A stretch of DNA of 26,394 bases from an uncultured Clostridia bacterium (GCA_905210855.1 CAJLYL010000017.1:1-26394); one strand, 5' to 3'. Counted from the stretch's first letter, positions 7,724 to 15,527 are shown. A program made the numbers and translations. Notes: generated by a model not told the origin, from the sequence alone.

Positions 7724-8095
7724 ATGATTATCAAAGAATCCGCAGAAAACTATCTTGAAGCAATACTGATGATAAAGGGTCAAAAAGGCAATGTCAGGAG
7801 CATTGACATTGCAAACCACCTTAATTTCACCAAACCGAGCGTTTCCGTCGCCATGAAATCTTTCCGCGAGGAGGGTTACATCACCATGGACAGCGACGGC
7901 AGCATTAACCTGACCGAAAAGGGCATGAAGATTGCCGCCGGCGTGTACGAGCGGCACGAGGTTATTGCCAAGGCGCTCATAGCCATAGGAGTGAGCGAGA
8001 GCGTTGCTTATGAGGACAGCTGCAAAATAGAGCACGACATAAGCGACGAAACTTTTGAAAAGCTGAAAGAACACCTTGCAAAACATATGAAATAA
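7724..8095 (+). CDS. DtxR/IdeR/MntR-family metal-dependent repressor
   Basis: A 123-residue two-domain repressor: winged helix at about 5-65 (recognition region NFTKPSVSVAMKSF) and metal-binding/dimerisation domain at about 70-123. It lacks the C-terminal SH3-like domain, as in short MntR-type members. The ligand cluster reads H78, C100, E103, H104. Alignment by eye to DtxR places these at H79, C102, E105 and H106. The Cys where MntR has Glu favours Fe(II) over Mn(II) sensing, although the DtxR Met10 position is Asn9 here. It converges with an operon that has a DtxR-like operator (8907-8924), so that operon is its likely target. A terminator follows directly. Confidence 0.88.
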   Translation: MIIKESAENYLEAILMIKGQKGNVRSIDIANHLNFTKPSVSVAMKSFREEGYITMDSDGSINLTEKGMKIAAGVYERHEVIAKALIAIGVSESVAYEDSCKIEHDISDETFEKLKEHLAKHMK

Positions 8096-8106
8096 ATAAA
8101 AAAATC

Positions 8107-8145
8107 AAAACTCCCCCGAGCACCGGATGCGTCGGGGGAGTTTTT
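8107..8145. terminator. Bidirectional intrinsic terminator
   Basis: Perfect 9 bp stem CTCCCCCGA (8111-8119) / TCGGGGGAG (8132-8140), with AAAA before and TTTTT after. It sits between the convergent dtxR and the ABC transporter remnant and can serve both. Confidence 0.92.
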
Positions 8146-8149
8146 GCAT

Positions 8150-8493
8150 TTATTCGCGGTTTTTTTAGTATTTCCGTCAGCTCTATTTTGCTCAGCCGCC
8201 GCACAAGGAATGTGCGCGTGAATACATATGCAGTCATGACCGTGAGCACTATTATGAAATACTGCACCGGTGTGAGCACAGCCTCGAATCCGCCGTTTAC
8301 ATTGGACACGCAAAACGGATATACAAAGAACACTACGCTGCGGCACACGGGTATGCCTATGATAAGCGCGGCAAGCGTCACGACGAGAGAATTGTCCACA
8401 TAGAACGAGCGGACGGTTTTTTCGTCATAGCCGAGCGCGCGCGTTGCCCTCGCCGAAGCTCTTTGTTAAATTTTTGGTTTCAAGAAATGCCAT
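8150..8493 (-). pseudogene. ABC transporter remnant: ATPase start fused to FtsX-like permease end
   Basis: A good GGAGGTG site precedes an ATG at 8493. The first 18 or so codons read MAFLETKNLTKSFGEGNAR, the typical N-terminus of a MacB/LolD-type ATP-binding subunit, and then stop (TGA) within a few codons. From about 8440 leftward another frame reads RALGYDEKTVRSFYV, followed by two membrane segments and RRLSKIELTEIL. This is the C-terminal end of an FtsX-like permease. Everything between (Walker A/B, most of the permease) is missing, as expected for a large internal deletion within a GC-rich GCGCGC stretch. At the 3' end a 7-T run (8160-8166) shifts frame. With one base less, the sequence would end LKNRE-stop at 8150, the sort of ending I recall for this family. 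Confidence 0.75.
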
Positions 8494-8514
8494 CCTGCCA
8501 CCTCCGGTTCATGG

Positions 8515-8889
8515 TTATTTTTCATTGACGGTTTTGATGTATGTGTATCCGGCGCGCTCTATTGCGGTGCGGATTGCATTGTCGTCCGCATTTTGCTTTG
8601 TCAGCAGAGTTGCGCACTGCTTTTTCAGGCTTACCTTGGCGTAGCAGCCGTCAAGATTGTTCAGCGCATTTTCAACGCGCATTTTGCAATGATTGCAGGT
8701 CATGCCGTCAATATATATGACAGAGCGGTGAGGGTAGTGGCTCTCGTTGGTGTCGTCCGGCTTGATTTTGATTTCCGTGTCGCCTCCGCCGCAGCATCCG
8801 CCCTTGAGCTTTTTTGCATAACTAATGACGGACAGTATGCATATGACGGCAAGTATGCCGCAGATAACGATTGTAGACAGGTTTTCCAT
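8515..8889 (-). CDS. FeoB-associated-type Cys-rich membrane protein with heavy-metal (HMA) domain
   Basis: A 124-residue protein with three parts. Residues 5-24 form one transmembrane helix. Next is KKLKGGCCGGGD (26-37), resembling the Cys/Gly tail of FeoB-associated membrane proteins. Residues 55-124 form an HMA domain with the metal-binding GMTCNHC motif. It would sit in the membrane with the metal-binding domain on one face, handling iron or a thiophilic metal. The ATG has a GGAGG site. A consensus promoter overlapped by a DtxR-like operator lies immediately upstream, so metal-dependent repression is the likely control. The ABC remnant follows 21 bp downstream. FeoA and FeoB are not in the window. 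Confidence 0.78.
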   Translation of the reverse strand: MENLSTIVICGILAVICILSVISYAKKLKGGCCGGGDTEIKIKPDDTNESHYPHRSVIYIDGMTCNHCKMRVENALNNLDGCYAKVSLKKQCATLLTKQNADDNAIRTAIERAGYTYIKTVNEK

Positions 8890-8906
8890 ATAAATATGCC
8901 TCCAAA

Positions 8907-8924
8907 TTAGTTAGATTAAACTAA
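8907..8924 (-). promoter_or_regulatory. DtxR/IdeR-like operator
   Basis: Palindrome with arms TTAGTT and AACTAA around a 6-bp centre, resembling the known DtxR box (arms TTAGGTT/AACCTAA). It lies just downstream of the -10 box on the minus strand, across the expected transcription start, and just before the ribosome binding site of the Cys-rich/HMA gene. The DtxR-family gene 0.8 kb away is the obvious candidate to bind it. Confidence 0.75.
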
Positions 8925-8928
8925 CCAT

Positions 8929-8957
8929 ATTATATATCCACGCAAATATTTTGTCAA
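8929..8957 (-). promoter_or_regulatory. Consensus promoter of the Cys-rich/HMA operon
   Basis: On the minus strand, a perfect TTGACA (8957-8952) and a perfect TATAAT (8934-8929) with 17 bp spacing. Such a strong promoter next to an operator fits tight repression with high output on derepression. Confidence 0.88.
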
Positions 8958-8985
8958 TATATATTTTATCCGTTTTCAAAAGAAA

Positions 8986-9030
8986 TAAAAAAACCGCGCG
9001 CCGTCTGCCTGTGTGCGACGGTGCGCGGTT
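8986..9030 (-). terminator. Intrinsic terminator of the yebC-murA-yycJ operon
   Basis: On the minus strand, AACCGCGC pairs with GCGCGGTT (9030-9023 with 8999-8992), with an inner CCGTC/GACGG stem, followed by a T run. It begins 3 bp after the yycJ stop codon. Confidence 0.85.
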
Positions 9031-9032
9031 AC

Positions 9033-9815
9033 TCAAACCATGCATATTTGATTTTTCGACGCCACTCTGAGTATGACATCGGAATCGATTTTTATGTTGT
9101 TTTCCCCAAGCTTTTTCGCCACTGCGCCGTACGCCTTTTCGGGGGTGTTGTTTTTGTCGCTCAGATGACCGAGGATGATTTTCCTTGTGCCCCACAGCGC
9201 AAGCTGGGTTGCAAGCCAGGCGGCGTTGTCGTTTGACAGATGCCCGTCGTCGGAGAGTATCCTTTTTTTCAGCATATACGGATATCTGCCGTTTTTGAGC
9301 ATATCTACATCATGGTTGGACTCTATGAGTACGGTGTCGCTCTTAGACATATTCATAAGCATAGCTTTTGTTATGTGCCCCGTGTCCGTGGCAACGCTGA
9401 CCTTGCAGCTGCCGGTATCGACCGTGTAGCCCATTGGGCTTGCCGCGTCGTGGGGGATAGCAAACGGGGTTATGCTCATGCTGCGTATCTCAAAACTCTT
9501 TGAGCACTCTATAATCCGCTTGTTGTGTTCGTGCAGACCGCCGACGGTGTTTGCGATTATCTCCATGGTCGCCTTGTTGGCATACACGGGGATGTTGCTG
9601 CCGCGCGACAGCACGCCGATGCCCTTTATGTGGTCGATGTGCTCATGAGTGACTACAATGCCGTCCAGCTCGCAAATGTCAATGCCTATTTCGGCAAGCG
9701 CTTTGTCTATCTTGGACGCGCTCACTCCGGCGTCCACAAGGATGTTTGTATCGTCATTTGATATCAGAGTGCAGTTTCCGCTGCTGCTGCTGAATAGTGT
9801 TGCAAATCTAATCAT
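9033..9815 (-). CDS. yycJ: MBL-fold metallohydrolase, YycJ/WalJ type
   Basis: A 260-residue metallo-beta-lactamase fold protein of the YycJ (WalJ) family of putative exonucleases. It starts with the family-typical ATLFSSSSGNC (5-15) and carries the metal motif HEHIDH (57-62); further ligand His/Asp residues lie in IPHDA, ATDTGH and GHLS. YycJ has been linked to mismatch repair and cell-wall homeostasis in Bacillota. Here it is the last gene of the yebC-murA operon, not adjacent to walRK. Its start overlaps the murA end by 8 nt, implying translational coupling. Confidence 0.88.
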   Translation of the reverse strand: MIRFATLFSSSSGNCTLISNDDTNILVDAGVSASKIDKALAEIGIDICELDGIVVTHEHIDHIKGIGVLSRGSNIPVYANKATMEIIANTVGGLHEHNKRIIECSKSFEIRSMSITPFAIPHDAASPMGYTVDTGSCKVSVATDTGHITKAMLMNMSKSDTVLIESNHDVDMLKNGRYPYMLKKRILSDDGHLSNDNAAWLATQLALWGTRKIILGHLSDKNNTPEKAYGAVAKKLGENNIKIDSDVILRVASKNQICMV

Positions 9816-11064
9816 CTGTTCTCTCTATATCTGCGCCGAGCGCTTTGAGTTTGTCTACAATGTGTTCGTAGCCGCGGTCTATGTGGCGCAGCTCGGATAT
9901 AACCGTGCTGCCCTCGGCGGCGAGCGCTGCAATAATCATGCTTGCGCCTGCGCGCAGATCCGTTGCCGCGACGTTTGTGCCCGTGAGCGGAGCGCCGCCG
10001 TTTATTATGGCGCGCTTGCCCTCCACAGTGATGTCCGCACCGAGTTTTTCAAGCTCGGCAACATACTGAAAGCGCGAATCCCACACGCCCTCGCTGACTA
10101 CGCTCTGACCGTCAACGGTTGACAGCAGCGCGACAATCTGCGGCTGCAAATCGGTCGGAAAACCGGGGTAGGGCAGGGTTTTTACATTAATCTGACGAAG
10201 CGGAGCTTCCGCCGCCACTCTTATGGAATCGTCATATTCCTCTACCGTCGCACCCATCTCAATAAACTTCGCCGTGATTGCGTCAAGGTGCTTGGGTATG
10301 ACATTCTTCACCACGGCGTCGCCGCGCGTGGCTATGATTGCCGACATATATGTGCCTGCCTCTATCTGATCGGGAATGATTGAGTATGTACCGCCGCTCA
10401 GGCGCTCCACTCCCTCTATTTTGATAACATCCGTTCCGGCGCCCTTTATGTTTGCGCCCATAGAGTTGAGGAAATTTGCCAGATCCACCACATGAGGTTC
10501 TTTTGCCACGTTTTCCATAACAGTCTTGCCCGGGGCGAGCACCGCCGCCAGCATGACGTTTATTGTAGCGCCCACGCTCACCACGTCAAAGAACACGTGA
10601 CCGCCGCGCAGTTTTTTTGCGTCTATGCGCACCTCGCCTTCCGCGCAGTCCGTCGCGCAGCCGAGGGATTCAAACCCCTTTATGTGCTGGTCTATGGGGC
10701 GCACGCCGAAGTTGCATCCGCCCGGGGGCGGCACAACAGCCTTGCGGAAACGTCCTATCAGCGCGCCCATAAGGTAGTACGACGCGCGCATTTTCATCGC
10801 AAGCTCTCTGTCCGCAATGTATGTTTTAAGATTTGTGCAGTCTATTTCCACGGTGTTGCAGTCAACCTTTGTGACGCCCGCACCGAGATATTTAATCATT
10901 TTCAGAATACTGTCTACATCGCTTATGTCCGGCACGTTTTCAATAAGGCACTTGCCCTGAACAAGGAGCACCGCCGGAATTATAGCGACAACGGCATTTT
11001 TTGCGCCGCTGATGGCAACTTCGCCTTTAAGAGGTCTGCCGCCGTTAATAATCAGCTTATCCAA
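9808..11064 (-). CDS. murA: UDP-N-acetylglucosamine 1-carboxyvinyltransferase
   Basis: Catalyses the first committed step of peptidoglycan synthesis in the cytoplasm: enolpyruvyl transfer from PEP to UDP-GlcNAc. It has 418 residues, full length for MurA. K22 and N23 (SGAKNAVV) bind substrate. The catalytic loop PPGGCNFGVRP carries Cys117, so the enzyme is expected to be fosfomycin-sensitive, unlike Asp variants. The FPTDLQPQ motif with the catalytic Asp is present near residue 306. Many Bacillota have two copies (MurAA and MurAB); which one this is cannot be decided here. Gene order yebC-murA-yycJ, with a 35 bp gap to yebC. Confidence 0.96.
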   Translation of the reverse strand: MDKLIINGGRPLKGEVAISGAKNAVVAIIPAVLLVQGKCLIENVPDISDVDSILKMIKYLGAGVTKVDCNTVEIDCTNLKTYIADRELAMKMRASYYLMGALIGRFRKAVVPPPGGCNFGVRPIDQHIKGFESLGCATDCAEGEVRIDAKKLRGGHVFFDVVSVGATINVMLAAVLAPGKTVMENVAKEPHVVDLANFLNSMGANIKGAGTDVIKIEGVERLSGGTYSIIPDQIEAGTYMSAIIATRGDAVVKNVIPKHLDAITAKFIEMGATVEEYDDSIRVAAEAPLRQINVKTLPYPGFPTDLQPQIVALLSTVDGQSVVSEGVWDSRFQYVAELEKLGADITVEGKRAIINGGAPLTGTNVAATDLRAGASMIIAALAAEGSTVISELRHIDRGYEHIVDKLKALGADIERTDD

Positions 11065-11099
11065 AGTTTATATCCCCCTTAAAGATAATTGTGTGTTAA

Positions 11100-11828
11100 T
11101 TATGCCTCTTCCCAGTTGTGATAGATGTTCTGCACATCGTCATTATCTTCAAGGCTGTCGATTAGCTTTTCCATCATAAGTATGTCGTGCTCATCCGTAA
11201 GGGTGATGTAGTTTTGCGGAATCATCTGAATTTCGCAGGTCTCGAACTTGTAGCCCTTGCCCTCGAGTGCGTCGCGCACTCCGGCAAATGCGTCCGGCTC
11301 TGTGGATATTTCAAAAATATCGTCCTCCGCGGAGAAATCGTCCGCACCGGCGTCGAGGGCGTCCATCATCACGGTGTCCTCGTCGGTTTTTCCGTCGTTT
11401 TCTATAACGATTATTCCCTTTCTGTCGAACATCCAGCCGACAGAACCCGTTGTGCCCAGGTTGCCGCCGAATTTATCAAAAAAGTGGCGCACATCGCCCG
11501 CGGTGCGGTTCCTGTTGTCGGTCAGTGTTTCCACAATTACGGCAACGCCGCTCGGGCCGTAGCCTTCGTAGGTTATGTTCTCAAAGTTGTCCATGTTCTG
11601 CTCGCCGGCTGCCTTTGCAATCACCCTTGCGATGTTGTCATTGGGCATATTGTATGAGCGCGCCTTGGCTATGGCGTCCTTCAGTCTGCCGTTTGTTTCG
11701 GGGTTTGCGCCGCCGCATTTTGCCGCAACGGCAAGCTCTCTGCCCATTTTGGTGAAAATCTTCGCTTTCTGTGCGTCCGATTTTTCCTTCTTGTTTTTTA
11801 TATTATTCCATTTAGAATGTCCTGACAT
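11100..11828 (-). CDS. yebC: YebC/PmpR-family protein
   Basis: A 242-residue protein of the YebC family. It begins with the signature MSGHSKWNNIKNKK and has the family motif PNDNIARVI around residue 68. Members act as DNA-binding transcription factors, and more recent work assigns some of them a translational role at difficult proline stretches. The start at 11828 is chosen because of the conserved N-terminus and its GGAGG site; an upstream in-frame Met is not conserved. First gene of the operon, 46 bp from a consensus promoter. Confidence 0.95.
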   Translation of the reverse strand: MSGHSKWNNIKNKKEKSDAQKAKIFTKMGRELAVAAKCGGANPETNGRLKDAIAKARSYNMPNDNIARVIAKAAGEQNMDNFENITYEGYGPSGVAVIVETLTDNRNRTAGDVRHFFDKFGGNLGTTGSVGWMFDRKGIIVIENDGKTDEDTVMMDALDAGADDFSAEDDIFEISTEPDAFAGVRDALEGKGYKFETCEIQMIPQNYITLTDEHDILMMEKLIDSLEDNDDVQNIYHNWEEA

Positions 11829-11873
11829 TTTAATCCTCCAAACATACACACAAAATTACTCATTATAATGTTT

Positions 11874-11902
11874 ATTATATAATAGACAGACTCACTTGTC
11901 AA
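11874..11902 (-). promoter_or_regulatory. Promoter of the yebC-murA-yycJ operon
   Basis: On the minus strand, a perfect TTGACA (11902-11897) and a perfect TATAAT (11879-11874) with 17 bp spacing. Confidence 0.88.
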
Positions 11903-12034
11903 GAATTTAAACCGGATTTGCTCATAATTGCTCGTAAAAAGTGCGGGATTGTCAGTAAAAGACAAAAATAATGCAAGGAGTAATGTATCGGAGGTATGCA
12001 ATGGAAAATGATTTGAATTTTTGCATTTCGTCAA

Positions 12035-12063
12035 TAGACAAAGCAGGTGATTTATGGTATAAT
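12035..12063 (+). promoter_or_regulatory. Promoter of the lysR-like pseudogene
   Basis: TAGACA (12035-12040) and TATAAT (12058-12063) with 17 bp spacing, 31 bp before the LysR start. A separate GGAGG-ATG pair at 11991-12003 opens an in-frame extension that runs through this promoter. I regard it as non-functional. Confidence 0.6.
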
Positions 12064-12093
12064 TTTCAGAAAAACAAATCGAAGGAAATGCAA

Positions 12094-12949
12094 ATGATAC
12101 GACAAATAAAATATTTCCATTCGGTTGTCAATAACAACAGTTTTTCGGAGGCAGCCGAAGAATGTCATATATCACAATCCGCAATTTCACAGCAAATACG
12201 GCATTGGAAAGTGAATTGGGATTTAAGCTGTTGGACAGAAAAAACCGAAAGTTTGAATTAACCCTCGCCGGAGAATATTTTTATAAACGGACGCTTATAC
12301 TGATTGCAGACTTTGAAAGAATACGAAATGAAGCATTAAAGATTGCAAACGATAAGAATACAAAATTGTATCTCGGTTATCTGCGTTCCTTTGCGGGAGT
12401 GGAATTTCATAGTGCCGTTGCGGAATTTCCAGAAAAATACCCCGAAGTTGATATAGAAATGTGTCCCGGTAATCACGAAGAACTCTATGAAATGCTTGCA
12501 AGCGGAAAAATTGATTTGGCTCTGAGCGACCGGCGGCGAGCTTTTTCGGATGCGTATATAAATTTAATTCTTACAACAGCGGAGACATACATAGAAATCT
12601 CGTCAAGAAATCCTATTGCCGGGCTTGACAGTGTTTCTCCCGATGACTTAAAGCATACCCCGTGCATACTTGTTGCGTCAAAAGAGCGGCAAAAAACAGA
12701 GTATTATTATAATCGGATTATAGGTATTCAAAGCGAAGTCTTGTATGCCGTTAATCTTGAAGAAGCTCGCCTTATGGTGATTGGCGGCAAAGGCTTTATG
12801 CCGATTGAGGAAAAATTTATGCCGAAAGTTTTGGACTCTCCATAAGCCGCATACCGCTTGTAAACAGCAGCGGACAGATCAGCCGAAATTACTGTGCCTT
12901 TTGGAAAAAGGATAATTCCGGATACTACATTATCAGAATAACTGCATAG
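12094..12949 (+). pseudogene. LysR-family transcriptional regulator, two frameshifts
   Basis: The first frame encodes a LysR winged helix (MIRQIKYFHSVVNNNSFSEA, then ECHISQSAISQQIR) and loses homology at about 12199. The next frame resumes exactly with LESELGFKLLDRKNRKFELT and continues through the effector domain (about 12204-12830). A second shift near 12830 restores a family-like ending (IPLVN, RNYCAFWKKDNS) up to a TAG at 12947-12949. Both shifts are of the type left by a one-base loss; one extra G in CGGCATTGG would repair the first. Composition is more AT-rich than its neighbours, and a recombinase stub follows, suggesting acquired DNA in decay. Sequencing error at both sites is possible but less likely. 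Confidence 0.8.
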
Positions 12950-13063
12950 GCAAATATTGAAATACCCGACCTTGAAAAGCTGCCCGAAAACAATGTTTCG
13001 GTACATACGAGACGGGCGCAGATGTTCATTCTGCCGCTTGTGCAAGTTAAGGGGGGTGAGCGT

Positions 13064-13150
13064 ATGAACAAAAACATAAAAGCTGCCGTTTATATGCGTG
13101 TTGCCACATCAATCCGTAAAAACGATTTTAACACCTATTTAAGACAATAA
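13064..13150 (+). pseudogene. Serine recombinase N-terminal stub
   Basis: A 28-codon reading frame with a strong AAGGGGGG site. Its first 16 residues (MNKNIKAAVYMRVATS) match the start of the resolvase/invertase catalytic domain, including the conserved Arg of the YxRV motif and a Ser/Thr region. The rest of the catalytic domain and the DNA-binding domains are absent. It fits the remnant of a mobile element lying between the lysR pseudogene and tRNA-Pro. Confidence 0.55.
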
Positions 13151-13199
13151 AAAACCGAGTGCCGTACAAAACCTTTCAAGTTCTGTAAGAACACTCGGT
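13149..13199 (-). terminator. Intrinsic terminator of tRNA-Pro
   Basis: On the minus strand, ACCGAGTG (13199-13192) pairs with CACTCGGT (13161-13154), followed by a T run. An internal GTTCT-TAC-AGAAC mini-hairpin sits inside the loop. Confidence 0.8.
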
Positions 13200-13200
13200 A

Positions 13201-13277
<77 letters not shown>

Positions 13278-13315
13278 ATTGGTATTAAATTCATTGCTCA
13301 TCGGCAACAGAAAAT

Positions 13316-13324
13316 ATTATATCA
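13316..13324 (-). promoter_or_regulatory. Extended -10 promoter of tRNA-Pro
   Basis: On the minus strand, TGATATAAT (13324-13316) is an extended -10 element about 39 bp upstream of the tRNA. No good -35 box is seen at the matching distance. Confidence 0.6.
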
Positions 13325-13356
13325 CAAGTTTTCATAAAAATAAAGAGTTTTTTTGA

Positions 13357-13382
13357 AAAAAATCAAATTTTTTTGATTTTTT
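13357..13382. repeat. AT-rich 26-bp inverted repeat
   Basis: Perfect arms AAAAAATCAAA (13357-13367) and TTTGATTTTTT (13372-13382) around TTTT. It lies between the divergent tRNA-Pro and trxB promoters, where a terminator would not be expected for either gene. It could be a protein binding site or a barrier to read-through. Confidence 0.6.
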
Positions 13383-13465
13383 ATCAATTCATACAAAATT
13401 TACTCCGAAATTTATAATTTTCGTGAATTTTTCAGAGAAATTGTGATTAAAAACTGCCTGATTTA

Positions 13466-13474
13466 TGGTACAAT
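13466..13474 (+). promoter_or_regulatory. Extended -10 promoter of trxB
   Basis: TGGTACAAT forms an extended -10 element 22 bp upstream of the trxB ATG. A convincing -35 box at 17 bp is not seen. Confidence 0.5.
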
Positions 13475-13496
13475 AAACGGTGAGAGGTGGAATAAT

Positions 13497-14411
13497 ATGA
13501 ATACAGATATATTAATAATAGGCGGCGGCCCTGCAGGATATGCCGCGGCGCTGTACGCGGTGCGCGCCGGATACAAGGCGGTCGTTACGGAGATGCTCAC
13601 CGTCGGCGGTCAGATGGGCTTGACGGGCGAGGTTGAAAATTATCCCGGGTTTCCGGACGGAACCGACGGATTTACACTTGGCATGAATATGCAGAGCCAG
13701 GCGGAAAAATTCGGCGCGGAGTCAATCCGCGGCGAGGCTGAGAGTGTGGATTTTTCGGACAGAATAAAAAAAGTCACGGTGGGCGGAGAGGAGATTGAAG
13801 CCAAGGCGGTCATCATAGCCGTCGGCGCTTTTCCACGCAAACTCGGTCTTGGCGGCGAGGACGCGCTCATGGGCAGGGGAGTACACTACTGTGCGCATTG
13901 TGACGGACGTTTTTACAAGGGCGACACGGTCGTTGTGGTCGGCGGAGGCAACAGCGCCGCGTCCGACGCGCTCTATCTTTCGCAGCTTGCAAAAAAGGTT
14001 ATACTTGTTCACCGCAGAGATACCCTCCGTGCCGACGATGTGCTCGCAGACGGCGTGTACTCGGCGGATAATATAGAAATCATGTGGAATGCCGCTCTGA
14101 CAGGCTATGAAGTATCCGACGGCTCTCTCACCGGGGTTAGGGCGGCTGTCGGCGGCAGCGAGAGGGTGATTCCCTGTGACGCAGTGTTCGTCAGCATAGG
14201 CAGGCAGCCGGCGACGGATTTTCTCGCCGGAAGTGTTGAGCTTGACAAAAACGGATATATCGCGGCGGACGAGACTACCAAAACGAGCGCGGAGGGTGTG
14301 TTCGCCGCCGGCGATGTGCGTACAAAGCCGCTTCGGCAGATTGTCACTGCGGTGGCGGACGGTGCAGTGGCGGCGCATTTTGCGGCGGAGTATATAAAAG
14401 ACAATTTTTAG
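13497..14411 (+). CDS. trxB: Thioredoxin reductase
   Basis: FAD- and NAD(P)H-dependent disulfide reductase that recharges thioredoxin in the cytoplasm; 304 residues, the usual low-molecular-weight TrxB length. The FAD-binding GGGPAG is at 9-14, the redox pair C132/C135 is in CAHCDG, the second nucleotide-binding motif is GGGNSAA at 149-155, and the C-terminal FAD motif is AAGDVRTKPLRQ. HRRDTLRAD after the second Rossmann motif favours NADPH. The active-site CAHC is a variant of the common CATC/CAVC. The ATG at 13497 has a GAGAGGTGG site; an upstream in-frame Met at 13443 lacks one and overlaps the promoter. Confidence 0.94.
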   Translation: MNTDILIIGGGPAGYAAALYAVRAGYKAVVTEMLTVGGQMGLTGEVENYPGFPDGTDGFTLGMNMQSQAEKFGAESIRGEAESVDFSDRIKKVTVGGEEIEAKAVIIAVGAFPRKLGLGGEDALMGRGVHYCAHCDGRFYKGDTVVVVGGGNSAASDALYLSQLAKKVILVHRRDTLRADDVLADGVYSADNIEIMWNAALTGYEVSDGSLTGVRAAVGGSERVIPCDAVFVSIGRQPATDFLAGSVELDKNGYIAADETTKTSAEGVFAAGDVRTKPLRQIVTAVADGAVAAHFAAEYIKDNF

Positions 14412-14444
14412 TGCCTATTTTTACAAAAACAGGTAAATCACATA

Positions 14445-14473
14445 TTGACTAATGCGAGGCAGTGTGATATATT
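14445..14473 (+). promoter_or_regulatory. Promoter of the alpha/beta hydrolase gene
   Basis: TTGACT (14445-14450) and TATATT (14468-14473) separated by 17 bp, 36 bp before the ATG. Confidence 0.75.
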
Positions 14474-14509
14474 TTAGGTAAATACTAATATACAAAGGAT
14501 GTAATCATC

Positions 14510-15316
14510 ATGAAGACAGAAAAATTTGATTTGTGGAACAATATCCCCGGTACGTCGGAGAGCGTTAAACCGAGTATTACCGCTTATGTGCCGGATAACA
14601 AAAAGACCGGAGCGGCGGTTGTTGTACTGCCGGGAGGAGGTTACAGCTGCAGAGCGCCGCACGAGGGTGAGGGATATGCAAGATTTCTTGCCGAAAACGG
14701 CGTTACGGCGTTTGTGTGCGATTATCGCGTTGCGCCGGATTATTTTCCGTGTCCGCTGCTCGACGCGCGCCGTGCAGTGTGCTTTGTGCGGCACAATGCG
14801 GCTAAGTACGGCTTGGATGTAAACAAAATCGGCATCATGGGTTCGTCTGCCGGCGGACACCTTGCGGCGATGACATCAACCTATTACGCACCGGTGGAGA
14901 ATGAGAATCCCGATGAGATTGACGCGGAGGATTTCAAACCGAATTTTCAGATTCTCTGCTATCCGGTTATAGAATTGCTCAGCAAGGCAAACGGAGCGCA
15001 CATCGGCTCGTGCTACAATCTGCTCAATGACAAGGTACTTGAGATGGGCGAAACTCTTAACCCGAGGCTCAATGTAAGCGAAAACACACCCCCGTGCTTT
15101 ATCTGGCACACATTTGCGGACGGAGCCGTGCCGGTGTACAACACACTTGACTATGCAAGGCGTCTCAAGGATTTTGACATTCCGACCGAGGTACACATTT
15201 ATCCTTACGGTGCGCACGGCAAGGGTCTTGCCAATACCACCGACACCGCGGAGGATAAGCACATAGCTCAGTGGGGCGCGTCACTCCTCACGTGGCTTGA
15301 GTACATGGGATTCTGA
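14510..15316 (+). CDS. Alpha/beta hydrolase (esterase/acetyl-xylan-esterase-like)
   Basis: A 268-residue single-domain alpha/beta hydrolase. The oxyanion segment LPGGGYSCR lies at 40-48. The nucleophile is Ser113 in GSSAGGH. The likely acid is Asp204 (HTFADGAVP) and the catalytic His is His236 (GAHGKG). The arrangement is that of BD-FAE/AxeA-like esterases that remove acetyl or feruloyl groups from plant polysaccharides, but the substrate is not proven by sequence. No signal peptide is seen, so it would act in the cytoplasm. It has its own promoter and terminator and appears monocistronic. Confidence 0.82.
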   Translation: MKTEKFDLWNNIPGTSESVKPSITAYVPDNKKTGAAVVVLPGGGYSCRAPHEGEGYARFLAENGVTAFVCDYRVAPDYFPCPLLDARRAVCFVRHNAAKYGLDVNKIGIMGSSAGGHLAAMTSTYYAPVENENPDEIDAEDFKPNFQILCYPVIELLSKANGAHIGSCYNLLNDKVLEMGETLNPRLNVSENTPPCFIWHTFADGAVPVYNTLDYARRLKDFDIPTEVHIYPYGAHGKGLANTTDTAEDKHIAQWGASLLTWLEYMGF

Positions 15317-15355
15317 TTTTTATCTTTGAAAAAATTAATAACCGAGTAATTAATT

Positions 15356-15407
15356 GAGACTGTGGAGAAGCGGTACGAAACTGCGGAATTTTCTACGGTC
15401 TCTTTTT
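15356..15407 (+). terminator. Long-stem terminator after the hydrolase gene
   Basis: The 14-nt arms 15356-15369 and 15389-15402 pair throughout, with three G-T wobbles, and hold an inner GCGGT-ACGAA-ACTGC hairpin. Five T follow. The fold is unusually long for a simple terminator. Confidence 0.7.
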
Positions 15408-15448
15408 GTGCGCAAAAAATTTATTTTTTATCATCCGGTAGGCGAAAC

Positions 15449-15527
15449 TTGCCGCAAAAACAGATACAATTAAATCGGAAACACACAAATACGGCGTTTG
15501 CGGCAAGCGAAAATCATGTTTCGCTTG
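15449..15527 (+). other. Leader with two competing hairpins before the portal gene
   Basis: CTTGCCGCAAA (15449-15459) is perfectly complementary to TTTGCGGCAAG (15497-15507). CAAGCGAAA (15504-15512) is perfectly complementary to TTTCGCTTG (15519-15527). The two pairings share 15504-15507, so they compete at their edge. The element ends 20 nt before the portal ribosome binding site. Confidence 0.5.

Noticed and set aside
7977..8149. Continuation of the permease frame through the terminator into dtxR
   Set aside because: It reads through a GC-rich terminator and antisense to dtxR; an extra base in a homopolymer explains why the normal stop at 8150 is missed.
12001..12093. In-frame extension of lysR from an ATG with a GGAGG site
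   Set aside because: It reads through the promoter at 12035-12063 and LysR proteins start at the MIRQIKYF helix; probably a relic of an earlier gene end.
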